From Marinobacter azerbaijanicus (lineage in GTDB: Bacteria > Pseudomonadota > Gammaproteobacteria > Pseudomonadales > Oleiphilaceae), in NCBI RefSeq assembly GCF_030250645.1, contig NZ_JASSVS010000002.1:496001-560000 (forward strand): a stretch of 64,000 nt of DNA, given 5' to 3'. Position numbers and translations under genes: made by a program. Below are positions 9,733 through 18,861 of the stretch, one piece after another. Position 1 is the stretch's first letter. Each line of letters begins with the position of its first letter. A model generated the notes under the pieces. The model ran no database searches and had not been told where the DNA came from. It saw only the letters and a list, made by a program, of their open reading frames with translations.

Positions 9733-10779
9733 ATGAGTGACAGCGCCAAACCCCGTGTTTCCAGTGGTTCCAAGTTCCGCAATGAGCATGGCTTCTCCGC
9801 CATCAAGGACGGTATCAAACGGTCGGGGTCGGGCATTATTGACACAGCCACGCAACGTAAGCCCTCATGGCTCCGCGCCCGTATGCCGGGTGGCGAGCGT
9901 TACGAAGCCGTTCGCAAGAATGTTACCGAAAACCGCCTGAGCACGGTGTGCCAGGAATCCCACTGCCCCAACATCGGTGAATGCTGGACAAACGGCACCG
10001 CCACCATAATGGTGATGGGATCCGTCTGCACCCGTGCCTGTCGCTTCTGCGCTGTCGACACCGGCAACCCCAAAGGCTGGCTTGACCACGAGGAACCTGA
10101 GAATACTGCCAAATCTGTTGAGCTCATGGGGCTGCGTTACATTGTACTTACGTCCGTGGACCGTGACGACCTTGAGGACGGCGGTGCCGCCCACTATGCC
10201 GCCTGTGTATCCGCCATCAAACAACGCACTCCGGAAGTAGCGGTTGAAGCCCTGACACCGGATTTCGATGCGGTGATGGAGAACGTTGAGAAGGTTGTCG
10301 ACTCCGGCCTGGACGTATTCGCACAGAACGTGGAGACGGTGAAACGCCTGACCAGGCGGGTGCGGGATCCCCGCGCCGGCTATGAAAAAACCCTCAGTGT
10401 TCTGGCCCATGCCAAGAAGTACCGTCCGGACATACTCACCAAGACCAGCCTGATGCTGGGGCTGGGTGAAACCGAGGAAGAAATCCTGGAAACCATGGAT
10501 GACCTGCGGGCCATCGGTGTCGACATCCTGACCCTGGGCCAGTATCTGCGTCCCACACAGAATCACCTGCCGGTGGAGAAATACGTCACCCCGGAGGACT
10601 TCAACCGCTACCGTGAAATCGGCCTGGAGAAAGGCTTCATGGAAGTGCCATCCGGCCCCATGGTTCGCTCCAGCTACCGTGCCGACCGGGTTTTCGAAAG
10701 AAACAACCTTGGCCTTGCCGTCCCGGAAGTCCCCGCCTCCTCCAAGGCGCAGCAGATACCTGTCAAAGCCCTTGATTGA
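9733..10779 (+). CDS. lipA: Lipoyl synthase
   Basis: Radical-SAM enzyme that inserts two sulfurs into protein-bound octanoate. 348 residues from [20 protein letters not shown]; carries both iron-sulfur sites: [12 protein letters not shown] (auxiliary cluster) and CTRACRFC (radical-SAM CX3CX2C), plus the late Arg-Ser-Ser-Tyr motif VRSSYRAD. The ATG at 9733 gives the family length; the upstream open frame lacks similarity. In Pseudomonas lipA follows lipB, but here lipB is 33 kb away at 43588-44226. The chemoreceptor gene follows almost directly. Confidence 0.95.
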   Translation: MSDSAKPRVSSGSKFRNEHGFSAIKDGIKRSGSGIIDTATQRKPSWLRARMPGGERYEAVRKNVTENRLSTVCQESHCPNIGECWTNGTATIMVMGSVCTRACRFCAVDTGNPKGWLDHEEPENTAKSVELMGLRYIVLTSVDRDDLEDGGAAHYAACVSAIKQRTPEVAVEALTPDFDAVMENVEKVVDSGLDVFAQNVETVKRLTRRVRDPRAGYEKTLSVLAHAKKYRPDILTKTSLMLGLGETEEEILETMDDLRAIGVDILTLGQYLRPTQNHLPVEKYVTPEDFNRYREIGLEKGFMEVPSGPMVRSSYRADRVFERNNLGLAVPEVPASSKAQQIPVKALD

Positions 10780-10787
10780 GATCCTCC

Positions 10788-12008
10788 ATGTTGCAGTTAC
10801 TCAGGAATGCCCGGCTTAAATACAAGTTCTGGCTGCTTAACATTGTTGTGTTTGTGGTTCTCTGCCTGCTGGTGGTCTACTCCATGAACACCATTGCCGC
10901 GCTGACTGATCAATCCTTCCAGGCCGTTTTCAGCGAAACCGCGGGGGGCTTTGCCCTGGTGGTCGCCTTGCTGATGGTGCTCGAGATGGCCGGCTCACAA
11001 TTACTGATTTCCTTTATCGAACGGCATGTGTACCGCCTGAAAAGCACAATGGTGTCGGTGCAGGCCTCAGGCAACCTCAGTGAACGCGCCCAGGTTGATT
11101 CCACGGACGAGATCGGTGAAATGGCACAGGCCTTCAACGCCATGCAGGACCGCACCATGGGCGTGGTCAAAAGCATGAAACAGGCCATCGATCATCTCCA
11201 CAACGAAGCGCGTGAATTGGCTACCGCTGCGGACGCCCGCAGAGAGAACCTGAGCCGACAGCAGTCCGGCGCTGATCGCAGTGCCGAGGTGGTCGAAAAT
11301 ATGCTGCAGAGTTTTTCCGGCATCGCTGAACAGGCCGGCATCGCCAAGACCCTTTCCCACGAAGCCAGAAATGCGGCCGTTGACGGCAGTGAGCGGGTTA
11401 GCCGCAGCGCGGACTCCATTCGTAAACTGGCCACAGCAATCCAGACCTCTGCGGACAGTGTGCAGGCACTGGCTGAGAACAGTCATGAAATCAGCCATGC
11501 CGTTGCTGAAATCCGGGGCATTGCCGAACAGACCAATCTGCTGGCACTGAACGCGGCCATTGAAGCGGCTCGCGCCGGTGAGCAGGGCCGTGGATTTGCT
11601 GTGGTGGCCGACGAAGTGCGCAACCTGGCCCAGCGGGTCCAGGATTCCACTGACCAGATTCAGGACACCATCGACCGACTGCTCAAATCCATGGAGGGAG
11701 CCGTCACCCAGATGACCGGCAGCTCAGAGGATGCCTCCCGATGCGTGGATGAATCAGAAGAGGCCAGAAATTCTCTGGACGCCATCAATACCGTGGTCGG
11801 CCGCATTGACGATACCAATCAGGAAATCGCCAATGTGTCTGCTGACCAGACCGCCTCCACCGATCAGGTGCTGGCCAATGTCCAGAGCATTCGCGATACC
11901 ACTGAAAGCATGGTCACACAGCTCACCGAAAGCGCGGATATGAGCCTTCGCCTGAAGCAACTGATCGATTCCCTGGAAGAAGCCTCCAACAGGGTCACCG
12001 TCAGCTGA
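10788..12008 (+). CDS. Methyl-accepting chemotaxis protein lacking a periplasmic sensor
   Basis: Membrane signalling protein of about 406 residues. Two hydrophobic segments ([20 protein letters not shown], about 13-33, and [15 protein letters not shown], about 52-70) are separated by only some 20 residues, so no extracytoplasmic ligand domain exists. A HAMP-like linker (about 85-135) leads to the MA domain with the CheA/CheW hairpin tip around [20 protein letters not shown] and [17 protein letters not shown]. The ATG at 10788 is eight bases after the lipA stop; an upstream TTG at 10776 is possible. It may sense membrane or cytoplasmic state, or a partner; the adjacent exporter is a candidate (inference). 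Confidence 0.9.
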   Translation: MLQLLRNARLKYKFWLLNIVVFVVLCLLVVYSMNTIAALTDQSFQAVFSETAGGFALVVALLMVLEMAGSQLLISFIERHVYRLKSTMVSVQASGNLSERAQVDSTDEIGEMAQAFNAMQDRTMGVVKSMKQAIDHLHNEARELATAADARRENLSRQQSGADRSAEVVENMLQSFSGIAEQAGIAKTLSHEARNAAVDGSERVSRSADSIRKLATAIQTSADSVQALAENSHEISHAVAEIRGIAEQTNLLALNAAIEAARAGEQGRGFAVVADEVRNLAQRVQDSTDQIQDTIDRLLKSMEGAVTQMTGSSEDASRCVDESEEARNSLDAINTVVGRIDDTNQEIANVSADQTASTDQVLANVQSIRDTTESMVTQLTESADMSLRLKQLIDSLEEASNRVTVS

Positions 12009-12060
12009 CACTTTGTGGCAAACTCTGCACTCGTTTTCATTGAGAAGGGTGCAGTTTCAG

Positions 12061-14547
12061 ATGTCTTGGCTCCGATTGTTTTATGACCGACTGATTTTCC
12101 CCCGCCCAGTCGTGATTCTCCTGTTGTTCGGTTTGTTGCTGGTCATAGCCAGCCTTCGCCTGGATCAGTTCCGTCTGGACGCCTCTGCAGAGTCCCTGGT
12201 TCTTGAAGACGATCGTTCACTGGAACAATATCGGGAGGTAAACCGCCGCTTCATCACCTCTGACGACTTTCTCATCGTCACGTTTACACCACACGAGGAA
12301 CTGTTCAGCCAGGAAGGTCTGACCGTGCTGGAATCGCTACGGGATGAGCTGGCAGCACTGGAGAACGTCAGCTCCACCAACAGCATTCTGAACGTCCCCC
12401 TCCTCCATAGTCCCGACCTGACCCTGGATACCGTGGACTCCGAGATCAAGACGATTGACGGGGACGATGTTGATCCGAAGACCGCCAGGCAGGCACTGTT
12501 AAACAACCCACTCTACCCCAACCTGCTGATCAGCAAAGATGGTCGCACTACCGCCATACAGGTCAACCTGCCCACCCCGGAGCGATACTTCGAACTCCTT
12601 CACGAGCGCAACGAACTCCGAGACAAAGTCGATAGCGGGAAAGCCTCGGCACAGGAGCAGCAACGACTGGAAGCCGTGAGCCGCGAATTCATCGAGTTTA
12701 CCGAATCCCAGGGCGAGGTACGCGACCGAACCATCGACAATGTCCGGGCCATTCTCGACAGCTACCGGAACCGCGCCGAGATACACCTGGGCGGCGTACC
12801 GATGATCGTCGCCGACATGATCCGCTTCATCAAGAATGACCTGTCTACCTTCGGTATCGGTGTTCTGGTGTTCCTGCTGGTGACTCTGGCAATCATCTTC
12901 CGCCAGTGGCGCTGGGTACTCATACCCTTGTTGTGTTGCAGCTTTACCGTCTGGCTGGTGATCGGTTACCTGAGCTGGGCACGCTGGCCGGTGACTGTCA
13001 TTTCCTCAAATTTTGTGTCGCTACTGCTGATCATGACACTGTCGCTGACCATCCACCTGATCGTGCGCTACCGGGAGTTCCAGCACGACGCTCCGGATGC
13101 AGCACCGAGAGAGACCCTGCGCAATACACTCCTGGCGATGATCAAGCCCTGCTTCTATATGGCGATCACCACCATTGTCGCATTCGGCTCGCTCACTTTC
13201 TCCGGCATACGCCCGGTCATTGATTTCGGCTGGATGATGACCATCGGCCTGGCCGTGGCCTTCCTGATCACCTTTATAGTTTTTCCGGCCCTTCTCTCGC
13301 TACTGCCGCCGCCGGTGGATGAACGGGTCCGCTCGGACCGGATACCGTTTACCGATCTGTTTGCACGTTTTACCGAGAACTACGGCAAAACGGTGCTACT
13401 GGGCTCCGCCATCATCGCCGTACTCTGTGTAATCGGCGTCAGCCGCCTGAGCGTGGAGAACAGCTTTATCGACTACTTCAAGTCCAGCACCGAGATCCAC
13501 CAGGGCATGGTCACCATTGACGACCGGCTGGGGGGCACCACACCGCTGGATGTGGTGGTCACCGACGACAAGCCACCTGAAAGCGACGGCGAAGGCGACC
13601 CCTTCGCCAGTGACTGCGATCCATTTGTAGAGGACTGTGATCCAGCGGAAGAGTACCGCGACACCTGGTTTACCTATCAGAAGATGAACCGCCTGGAGAA
13701 GGTTCACAACTACCTGGACAGTCTGCCGGAAACCGGCAAGGTACTTTCCATCAGTACAACACTCGACGTACTGGCCCAGGTCAACGGTGGTGAACCCCTG
13801 GACGCCCTGGAACTGGCGTTTGTGCCCTCGGCCGTGCCGGAGGACCTGCAGGACATTCTGTTAACCCCCTATATCAGCGAGGAACACGATCAGGCCCGCT
13901 TCGGCATTCGCATCCTCGAAACATCCCCGGACCTGCGCCGACAGGAGCTTCTGGATCGCATACGCAATCATCTGACCGGGGAAATGGGCTTTGAGGACGA
14001 TCAGGTAAAGCTCACCGGCATGACGGTGATGTACAACAACATGCTGCAGAGTTTGTTTGATTCACAGATCAAGACGTTGGGCGTGGTGTTCCTGGCCATC
14101 ATGATCATGTTCCTGATTCTGTTCCGGTCGGTAACGCTGGCGCTGATTGGCATGGCGCCGAACCTGATCGCGGCGGGCTCGGTACTGGGCCTGATGGGCT
14201 GGCTGGGAATTCCTCTGGATATGATGACGATTACGGTGGCGGCGATTACGGTGGGGATTGCGGTGGACGATACCATCCACTACATCCACCGCTTCAAGAC
14301 GGAGTTCGAAAAGGACGGCGACTACATCGCCACCATGCACCGTTGCCACCGCAGTATCGGGCAGGCGATGTTCTTTACCTCGCTGACGATCATTACCGGG
14401 TTTTCGATTCTCGTGCTGTCGAACTTTATCCCGACCATCTACTTCGGGTTGTTCACCGGCTTTGCCATGTTTATGGCGCTGGTTGGTGCTCTTACCTTAT
14501 TGCCCCGGCTTATCGTGCTTATTAAGCCGTTCAGTGTTCCGGGGTGA
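12061..14547 (+). CDS. RND/MMPL-family exporter
   Basis: Integral membrane transporter of about 828 residues in two homologous halves. TM1 is near the N-terminus (PVVILLLFGLLLVIASLRL), followed by a large periplasmic loop, five clustered TM segments (about 275-425), a second loop and a final TM cluster (about 665-825). The HpnN/MMPL class carries lipids or hydrophobic molecules; the substrate here is unknown. The second periplasmic loop has an acidic insert with SDCDPFVEDCDPAEEY (Cys at about 519 and 526). ATG at 12061 is chosen because AGAAGGG precedes it; a TTG at 12013 is in frame. No membrane-fusion partner is adjacent. Confidence 0.85.
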   Translation: MSWLRLFYDRLIFPRPVVILLLFGLLLVIASLRLDQFRLDASAESLVLEDDRSLEQYREVNRRFITSDDFLIVTFTPHEELFSQEGLTVLESLRDELAALENVSSTNSILNVPLLHSPDLTLDTVDSEIKTIDGDDVDPKTARQALLNNPLYPNLLISKDGRTTAIQVNLPTPERYFELLHERNELRDKVDSGKASAQEQQRLEAVSREFIEFTESQGEVRDRTIDNVRAILDSYRNRAEIHLGGVPMIVADMIRFIKNDLSTFGIGVLVFLLVTLAIIFRQWRWVLIPLLCCSFTVWLVIGYLSWARWPVTVISSNFVSLLLIMTLSLTIHLIVRYREFQHDAPDAAPRETLRNTLLAMIKPCFYMAITTIVAFGSLTFSGIRPVIDFGWMMTIGLAVAFLITFIVFPALLSLLPPPVDERVRSDRIPFTDLFARFTENYGKTVLLGSAIIAVLCVIGVSRLSVENSFIDYFKSSTEIHQGMVTIDDRLGGTTPLDVVVTDDKPPESDGEGDPFASDCDPFVEDCDPAEEYRDTWFTYQKMNRLEKVHNYLDSLPETGKVLSISTTLDVLAQVNGGEPLDALELAFVPSAVPEDLQDILLTPYISEEHDQARFGIRILETSPDLRRQELLDRIRNHLTGEMGFEDDQVKLTGMTVMYNNMLQSLFDSQIKTLGVVFLAIMIMFLILFRSVTLALIGMAPNLIAAGSVLGLMGWLGIPLDMMTITVAAITVGIAVDDTIHYIHRFKTEFEKDGDYIATMHRCHRSIGQAMFFTSLTIITGFSILVLSNFIPTIYFGLFTGFAMFMALVGALTLLPRLIVLIKPFSVPG

Positions 14548-14598
14548 GCTTTGGAGTTTTGTTCTCCTAGCCTTCTGGGATTGGGGGTAGTCGCACCA

Positions 14599-14690
14599 GT
14601 GCCCTCCCTTCCCGGAAACGCTACGAGCACATCCATGTGCGCTTGACTTCGGCCCTCCCTGGCCGAAGACATTCCGGGAAGGGAGGGCAC
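14599..14690. repeat. Nested inverted repeat I (19-bp arms)
   Basis: Exact 19-bp arms at 14599-14617 and 14672-14690 (left arm GTGCCCTCCCTTCCCGGAA) enclose two smaller hairpins: GCACAT-CC-ATGTGC (14627-14640) and CTTCGGCC-6-GGCCGAAG (14647-14668). The whole can fold as a branched structure of about 92 bases. It lies 50 bases beyond the exporter stop. No T-tract. Confidence 0.75.
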
Positions 14691-14755
14691 CGGCGCTCCT
14701 GCAAAAACCCGTGATATCGCACACTGAAAGCGGTATTCACAACGTTCAGATGCCG

Positions 14756-14858
14756 TTGCGCGGCGGGGCTTTCAGAAACCGTGGAGCGCCAGGGATGGCG
14801 CGACCGAGCCCTACAGGGACGTATTCACGGGCGTGTTTCTGAAAGCCCCGCCGCGCAA
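14756..14858. repeat. Nested inverted repeat II (24-bp arms)
   Basis: Exact 24-bp arms at 14756-14779 and 14835-14858 (the left arm begins TTGCGCGGCGGGGCTTTC) enclose GCGCCA-GGGA-TGGCGC (14786-14801) and a CGTG/CACG inner stem. It lies 65 bases from element I. The two elements differ in arm sequence but share the plan of long GC-rich arms around internal hairpins, so they are probably members of a dispersed intergenic family rather than simple terminators. Confidence 0.75.
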
Positions 14859-14889
14859 TGGCCACGCACAAAATTGCAGGCTACAAAGT

Positions 14890-14923
14890 AAAAAAACCGC
14901 CAGGGCCATATGCCTTGGCGGTT
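14890..14923 (-). terminator. Rho-independent terminator of the Spy-like gene
   Basis: On the minus strand AACCGCCAAGGC, loop, GCCCTGGCGGTT is followed by a run of T (the A run at 14890-14896 on the plus strand). It lies about 50 bases past the stop of the minus-strand gene at 14973. It also completes the description of 14548-14972: two nested repeats and this terminator, no gene. Confidence 0.88.
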
Positions 14924-14972
14924 CTTCAGGCTCCGGGCCCTAGCCCGGAGAGTGGCAAAGAGCTACCGGCGC

Positions 14973-15422
14973 TTACTGCATGCCCTGCTGTTGCTGCTGC
15001 ATCTGACGCTGTTGTTGCATCTGCTGCTGCATCTGCTGCATACGCTTGTTCAGTTCTTCACGCTGCGCTTCAGTAAACACGGCATCAACCTTCGCCTGCA
15101 TCAGGGTAGACATGGCAGTCATCTCACCAGTGACATCACCAAGCTCCTCGGCTTTTTCACGAATCGTGTCTTCATCGTAATCCGGCTTTATCTGGGCCTG
15201 AATTTCCTGTTGCAGTTGCTGGGCTTCGCTCTGGAGCTCCTTAATCTCAGACTGCATGTCTTCAATGATGCCACGAATTTCCTTCTGTTGGTCATCGCTC
15301 AGGCCGACCATCTGCGCCAGCTGGTCAACCTGGTCCGGTTGCCCGCCAGACTGCTGGGCCATCGCCGGAGAAGACAGCCCAAGTGCAATCAGGGCGATTC
15401 CGAACAGTTTCACAAGCTTCAT
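14973..15422 (-). CDS. Spy/CpxP-like periplasmic stress protein with Gln/Met-rich tail
   Basis: Secreted protein of about 149 residues: signal peptide MKLVKLFGIALIALGLSSPAMA, then a helical domain rich in charged and Gln residues (LSDDQQKEIRGIIEDMQSEI) and an LTxxQ-like motif, here VFTEAQREELNKRM, near residue 120. The last 22 residues are almost only Gln and Met with one Arg. Spy/CpxP proteins are periplasmic chaperone or adaptor proteins induced by envelope stress. The ATG at 15422 has GGAG eight bases upstream; an ATG four codons earlier is less well placed. A candidate AlgU/RpoE promoter precedes it. Confidence 0.75.
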   Translation of the reverse strand: MKLVKLFGIALIALGLSSPAMAQQSGGQPDQVDQLAQMVGLSDDQQKEIRGIIEDMQSEIKELQSEAQQLQQEIQAQIKPDYDEDTIREKAEELGDVTGEMTAMSTLMQAKVDAVFTEAQREELNKRMQQMQQQMQQQRQMQQQQQGMQ

Positions 15423-15443
15423 AGATTTCTCCAAATTCGATTA

Positions 15444-15470
15444 TTTGAGTCACATCGCGTTTTCAAGTTC
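15444..15470 (-). promoter_or_regulatory. Candidate AlgU/RpoE (sigma-E type) promoter
   Basis: On the minus strand GAACTT (15465-15470), a 16-base spacer and TCAAA (15444-15448). This matches the extracytoplasmic-stress pattern GAACTT-N16/17-TCnnA. Start of transcription would fall near 15437, leaving a leader of about 15 bases that contains the GGAG of the Spy-like gene. Confidence 0.65.
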
Positions 15471-15641
15471 TACACCCTAAAACAAAACAACCGCCAATTT
15501 CACCCCGAACCGCCCTCTTTTTGTACACACTTGCCATTGGCGCAAGCTTCAGCTCCCGTCACGGGCGGGTTCAGAGAAATGTGAAAATTTAGTCATTAGC
15601 GTCCATAATGGCGCCGTTCAGCCATTTCCGGAGTATCAAAC

Positions 15642-16529
15642 ATGGCCATTAACTGGTTTCCAGGGCATATGCACAAGGCCCGCAAGGAGATCAAAAAGGT
15701 AATGCCCCAGATGGACCTCATTATCGAGGTTGTGGATGCACGCCTTCCGTTCAGCAGTGAAAATCCACTGGTTCCCGCCCTGCGAGGCGATACCCCGGTA
15801 ATCAAAGTGCTCAACAAACGGGATCTTGCTGATCCCGAGATCACCGAGCGATGGCTTGCCTGGCTGGAGAAGGAGCGTGGCGTGCGGGCCATCACCATGA
15901 CCCACAACCAGCGTGCAGAAGCACTGGATATTCTTCGCCTGGTGGGTGAGATGACACCGGGCCACGACCGTCAGAAACGTGCTCTTCGGGTGATGATCCT
16001 CGGCATACCCAATGTTGGTAAATCCACGCTGATCAACACCATCGCGGGCCGGCCGGCGGCCAAAACCGGCAACGAACCTGCCGTGACACGGGCACAGCAG
16101 ACTATTAAATTGCCGGACAACGTTCTGCTCTACGACACTCCAGGCTTTCTCTGGCCCAAGCTGTCACCCGAGGCATGCGGCTATCGTCTGGCCATTAGCG
16201 GCGCCATCCGTAGTGCCGTGATCGAGTTTGAGGATGTGGCCATGTTCGAGGCGGATTATCTGCTGGAGGCCTATCCGGAGCTGGTGATGGCACGCTACGG
16301 CTTCGAGGAGCGGCCACAGGACGGGCTGGCCCTTATGGATGGCATTGCCCTGAAACGACGTTTTCTCGGTCGTGGTGGCGTCCCGGATCTGCACAAGGTG
16401 TCGGAAATACTGCTCAATGAATTCCGTTCCGGAAAGCTCGGGCGTATCTCTCTGGAAACACCCGAAATGGTGGAGCGAGAAATGAAAGAGGAAGCCGAAC
16501 GGCAGAACGCAAAAAACAGTCCACCATGA
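15642..16529 (+). CDS. ylqF: Ribosome biogenesis GTPase YlqF/RbgA family
   Basis: Circularly permuted GTPase acting in late 50S assembly. The motif order is permuted as expected: G4 NKRD (about residue 58) comes before G1 GIPNVGKST (about 124) and G3 DTPG (about 167). N-terminus MAINWFPGHMHKARKEIKK is diagnostic of the family. 295 residues, normal length. It stands alone, divergent from the Spy-like gene. Confidence 0.93.
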   Translation: MAINWFPGHMHKARKEIKKVMPQMDLIIEVVDARLPFSSENPLVPALRGDTPVIKVLNKRDLADPEITERWLAWLEKERGVRAITMTHNQRAEALDILRLVGEMTPGHDRQKRALRVMILGIPNVGKSTLINTIAGRPAAKTGNEPAVTRAQQTIKLPDNVLLYDTPGFLWPKLSPEACGYRLAISGAIRSAVIEFEDVAMFEADYLLEAYPELVMARYGFEERPQDGLALMDGIALKRRFLGRGGVPDLHKVSEILLNEFRSGKLGRISLETPEMVEREMKEEAERQNAKNSPP

Positions 16530-16668
16530 GTTCCCACTTCTGGTTTCATACCGCCATGTACCAAGGTCAAATATCGCTCGGGCGCCAAAGCGCCTAGACT
16601 GTGATTATAGCCAGAGATAAAAAAGGACCCGTCCGGTTTTCGGTGCGGGCCTTATTAAGGAGGAAGGT

Positions 16669-17877
16669 ATGAGACGGGTTGTAATCACCGGCATGGGCAT
16701 CGTTTCCTGCCTGGGCAACTCCACTGAAGCGGTGCTGGAAAGCCTCAAGGCAGGCAAATCCGGTATCCGGTTCAAAGAGACCTATCGGGACCTGGGCTTC
16801 CGCAGCCAGATTGCAGGTTCGATTGACGTGGATACCTCGGTCATTGATCGCAAGGTCCGGCGCTTCATGGGCCAGTCCGCGATGTACAGCTTCCTTGCTA
16901 TGGAACAGGCCATCGCTTTCTCAAAGCTGACAGACGACATGATCTCCAATGACCGCACCGGCCTGATTGCCGGCTCCGGCGGGGCTTCCAGTGCCAGCCA
17001 GGTGGAAGCTGTGGACATCATGCGCGAAAAAGGCGTGAAGCGTATCGGGCCCTACATGGTGCCCCGGATCATGACCAGTACCGTATCGGCATGCCTGGCC
17101 ACAGCGTTCCGGATTCGCGGCGTGAACTACTCCATGTCCTCCGCCTGTGCCACCAGTGCCCACTGTATCGGCCACGCCGCGGAACAGATCCAGTCTGGCA
17201 AGCAGGACATTGTGTTCGCCGGTGGCGGCGAGGAAGAAGACTGGAGCCTGACCATGCTGTTTGACGCCATGGGTGCTCTTTCCACGAAATACAACGATGC
17301 GCCGGAAACCGCCTCCAGACCCTTCGACAGCGGCAGGGACGGCTTTGTGATTGCCGGTGGTGGCGGCATGGTCGTGGTGGAAGAACTGGAACACGCTCTC
17401 AAGCGCGGCGCGCCCATCATTGCCGAGCTGACCGGCTACGGCGCCACCTCGGATGGCTATGACATGGTGGCTCCCTCCGGGGAAGGGGCCTCACGATGCA
17501 TGCAGCAGGCACTTTCTACGGTAAAGGCGCCGGTGGACTACATCAACGCCCATGGCACCAGCACGCCGGTGGGTGACGTGGCGGAGATGAAAGCTGTGCG
17601 GAACGTATTTGGCGACAGGATACCGCAGATTTCCTCCACCAAGTCGCTCACAGGACACTCGCTGGGTGCCTCCGGCGTCCAGGAAGCCATCTATTCACTG
17701 ATCATGCTGCAGAACGGGTTTATCGCAGGCACCAAAAACCTGACCAACCTGGATGAGACCATTGCCGGCATGCCCGTTGTTGGGCCTGATTCCAAATCGG
17801 CTGAGCTCAATACGGTGATGTCCAACAGTTTTGGCTTCGGGGGCACCAACGCCTCGCTGGTGTTTGAAAAGGTCTGA
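16669..17877 (+). CDS. fabB: 3-oxoacyl-ACP synthase I
   Basis: Condensing enzyme needed to elongate unsaturated acyl chains. 402 residues starting [20 protein letters not shown]. Active-site Cys in [16 protein letters not shown] (about 163) and the two catalytic His in [11 protein letters not shown] (about 298) and [10 protein letters not shown] (about 333). FabB is favoured over FabF by the N-terminus [17 protein letters not shown] and the length just over 400. A very strong ribosome site AAGGAGGAAGGT precedes the ATG. FabA is not adjacent, unlike the fabAB operon of Pseudomonas. Confidence 0.93.
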   Translation: MRRVVITGMGIVSCLGNSTEAVLESLKAGKSGIRFKETYRDLGFRSQIAGSIDVDTSVIDRKVRRFMGQSAMYSFLAMEQAIAFSKLTDDMISNDRTGLIAGSGGASSASQVEAVDIMREKGVKRIGPYMVPRIMTSTVSACLATAFRIRGVNYSMSSACATSAHCIGHAAEQIQSGKQDIVFAGGGEEEDWSLTMLFDAMGALSTKYNDAPETASRPFDSGRDGFVIAGGGGMVVVEELEHALKRGAPIIAELTGYGATSDGYDMVAPSGEGASRCMQQALSTVKAPVDYINAHGTSTPVGDVAEMKAVRNVFGDRIPQISSTKSLTGHSLGASGVQEAIYSLIMLQNGFIAGTKNLTNLDETIAGMPVVGPDSKSAELNTVMSNSFGFGGTNASLVFEKV

Positions 17878-17985
17878 GAAGCCTCTGTGCCGGTTCCACC
17901 GGCAGCAACTCCCGTTGCTCCTGGTCCTTTAAGGGGAAGGGGCGCCTTTACGACGCCTGCGCACGCTTGTCAATGGCATTAGTCA

Positions 17986-18014
17986 TTGGCAAGGGCCGCG
18001 GTTCGTAATAGAGT
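17986..18014 (+). promoter_or_regulatory. Sigma-70 promoter of the anr gene
   Basis: TTGGCA at 17986-17991, a 17-base spacer, TAGAGT at 18009-18014. Transcription would begin near 18021, directly at the FNR box. Confidence 0.65.
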
Positions 18015-18020
18015 ACGGTC

Positions 18021-18034
18021 TTGATATGAATCAA
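18021..18034. promoter_or_regulatory. FNR/Anr operator (perfect half-sites)
   Basis: TTGATATGAATCAA matches the FNR consensus TTGAT-N4-ATCAA exactly. It begins about seven bases after the -10 element and ends 20 bases before the anr ATG. A site over the start point would block initiation, so negative autoregulation under low oxygen is expected. Confidence 0.85.
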
Positions 18035-18054
18035 TAGCGGATGGCTCATCTACC

Positions 18055-18801
18055 ATGGCTCAACCAATCAGACTTCGCCAGGTTTCCCCCCTCAAAGCAT
18101 CCTGTCACCAGTGCAGTCTCAGCAATCTGTGTCTACCGTTGGCGATTGAAGAAAACGAACTTGATCGCCTGGAGGATATTGTCCAGCAAGGTCGGATTTT
18201 TAACCGTGGCGAGCATATCTTTGACCAGAGCACACCGTTCCGCTCGTGCTTTGCGGTGAAGAGCGGCGCCATCAAGACCTCCATCATCAGTGAGAATGGT
18301 GAGGAACAGGTAACCGGGTTCTTCATGCCTGGCGAACTGGTGGGTCTCGACAGCATGGGCAGTAAAAACTACGCCTGTACCGCCAAGGCTCTGGAGCGCA
18401 CCAGTGTCTGCGAGTTTCCAATTGACAAGCTGGAAGAGCTCACCGGCAAGCTGCCGGACCTCCAACATCATATGTACCACCTCATGAGCCAGGAAATTCA
18501 GGGTAGCCATCAGCTGGCCATGCTGCTGAGCAAGAATACGGCGGAGGAACGGATTGCCGCATTGCTGCTATCCCTGTCCAGCCGGTTCCAGCGCCGCCGC
18601 ATGTCCGGTACCAACTTCAGCCTGCCAATGGCCAGAAACGACATTGCCAATTTCCTGGGGCTGGCTGTGGAAACCGTCAGCCGGGTATTTACCCGCTTCC
18701 AGAATCAGGGAATTATCAGCGCCCGAGGGCGGGAAGTAGAGCTTCTTGATGTTGAGGCCCTGCAAACAGTTACCCGGGAATTCGCACGCCAGAACGCCTG
18801 A
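18055..18801 (+). CDS. anr: Oxygen-sensing transcription regulator Anr/Fnr
   Basis: CRP/FNR-family regulator that binds DNA when its oxygen-labile 4Fe-4S cluster is intact. 248 residues. N-terminal cluster ligands SCHQCSLSNLC (C-X2-C-X5-C, about residues 17-26) plus a fourth Cys in NYACTAKAL (about 106). A cyclic-nucleotide-like beta roll (about 35-140), a long dimer helix, and an HTH recognition helix LAVETVSRVFTRFQ (about 203-216) with the Glu, Ser and Arg that read TTGAT in FNR. Followed by a converging reductase gene with an 11-bp inverted repeat at the junction. Controls respiration and denitrification genes elsewhere (family knowledge). Confidence 0.95.
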   Translation: MAQPIRLRQVSPLKASCHQCSLSNLCLPLAIEENELDRLEDIVQQGRIFNRGEHIFDQSTPFRSCFAVKSGAIKTSIISENGEEQVTGFFMPGELVGLDSMGSKNYACTAKALERTSVCEFPIDKLEELTGKLPDLQHHMYHLMSQEIQGSHQLAMLLSKNTAEERIAALLLSLSSRFQRRRMSGTNFSLPMARNDIANFLGLAVETVSRVFTRFQNQGIISARGREVELLDVEALQTVTREFARQNA

Positions 18802-18815
18802 CAGCGAGGCTCACT

Positions 18816-18861
18816 CTGACCGACGAGCAGGCGGCAATCAGCCAGCCGGTTCGTCGGTCAG
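18816..18861. terminator. Inverted repeat between converging genes
   Basis: CTGACCGACGA (18816-18826) and TCGTCGGTCAG (18851-18861) form an 11-bp stem with a 24-base loop, spanning the end of anr and the last codons of the minus-strand reductase. Possible two-way transcription barrier; no T-tract. Confidence 0.4.

Noticed and set aside
14439..14724. Short minus-strand frames through inverted repeat I (MDVLVAFPGRE-like peptides)
   Set aside because: They arise from the repeat itself and from the end of the exporter gene; no ribosome site and no independent coding signal.
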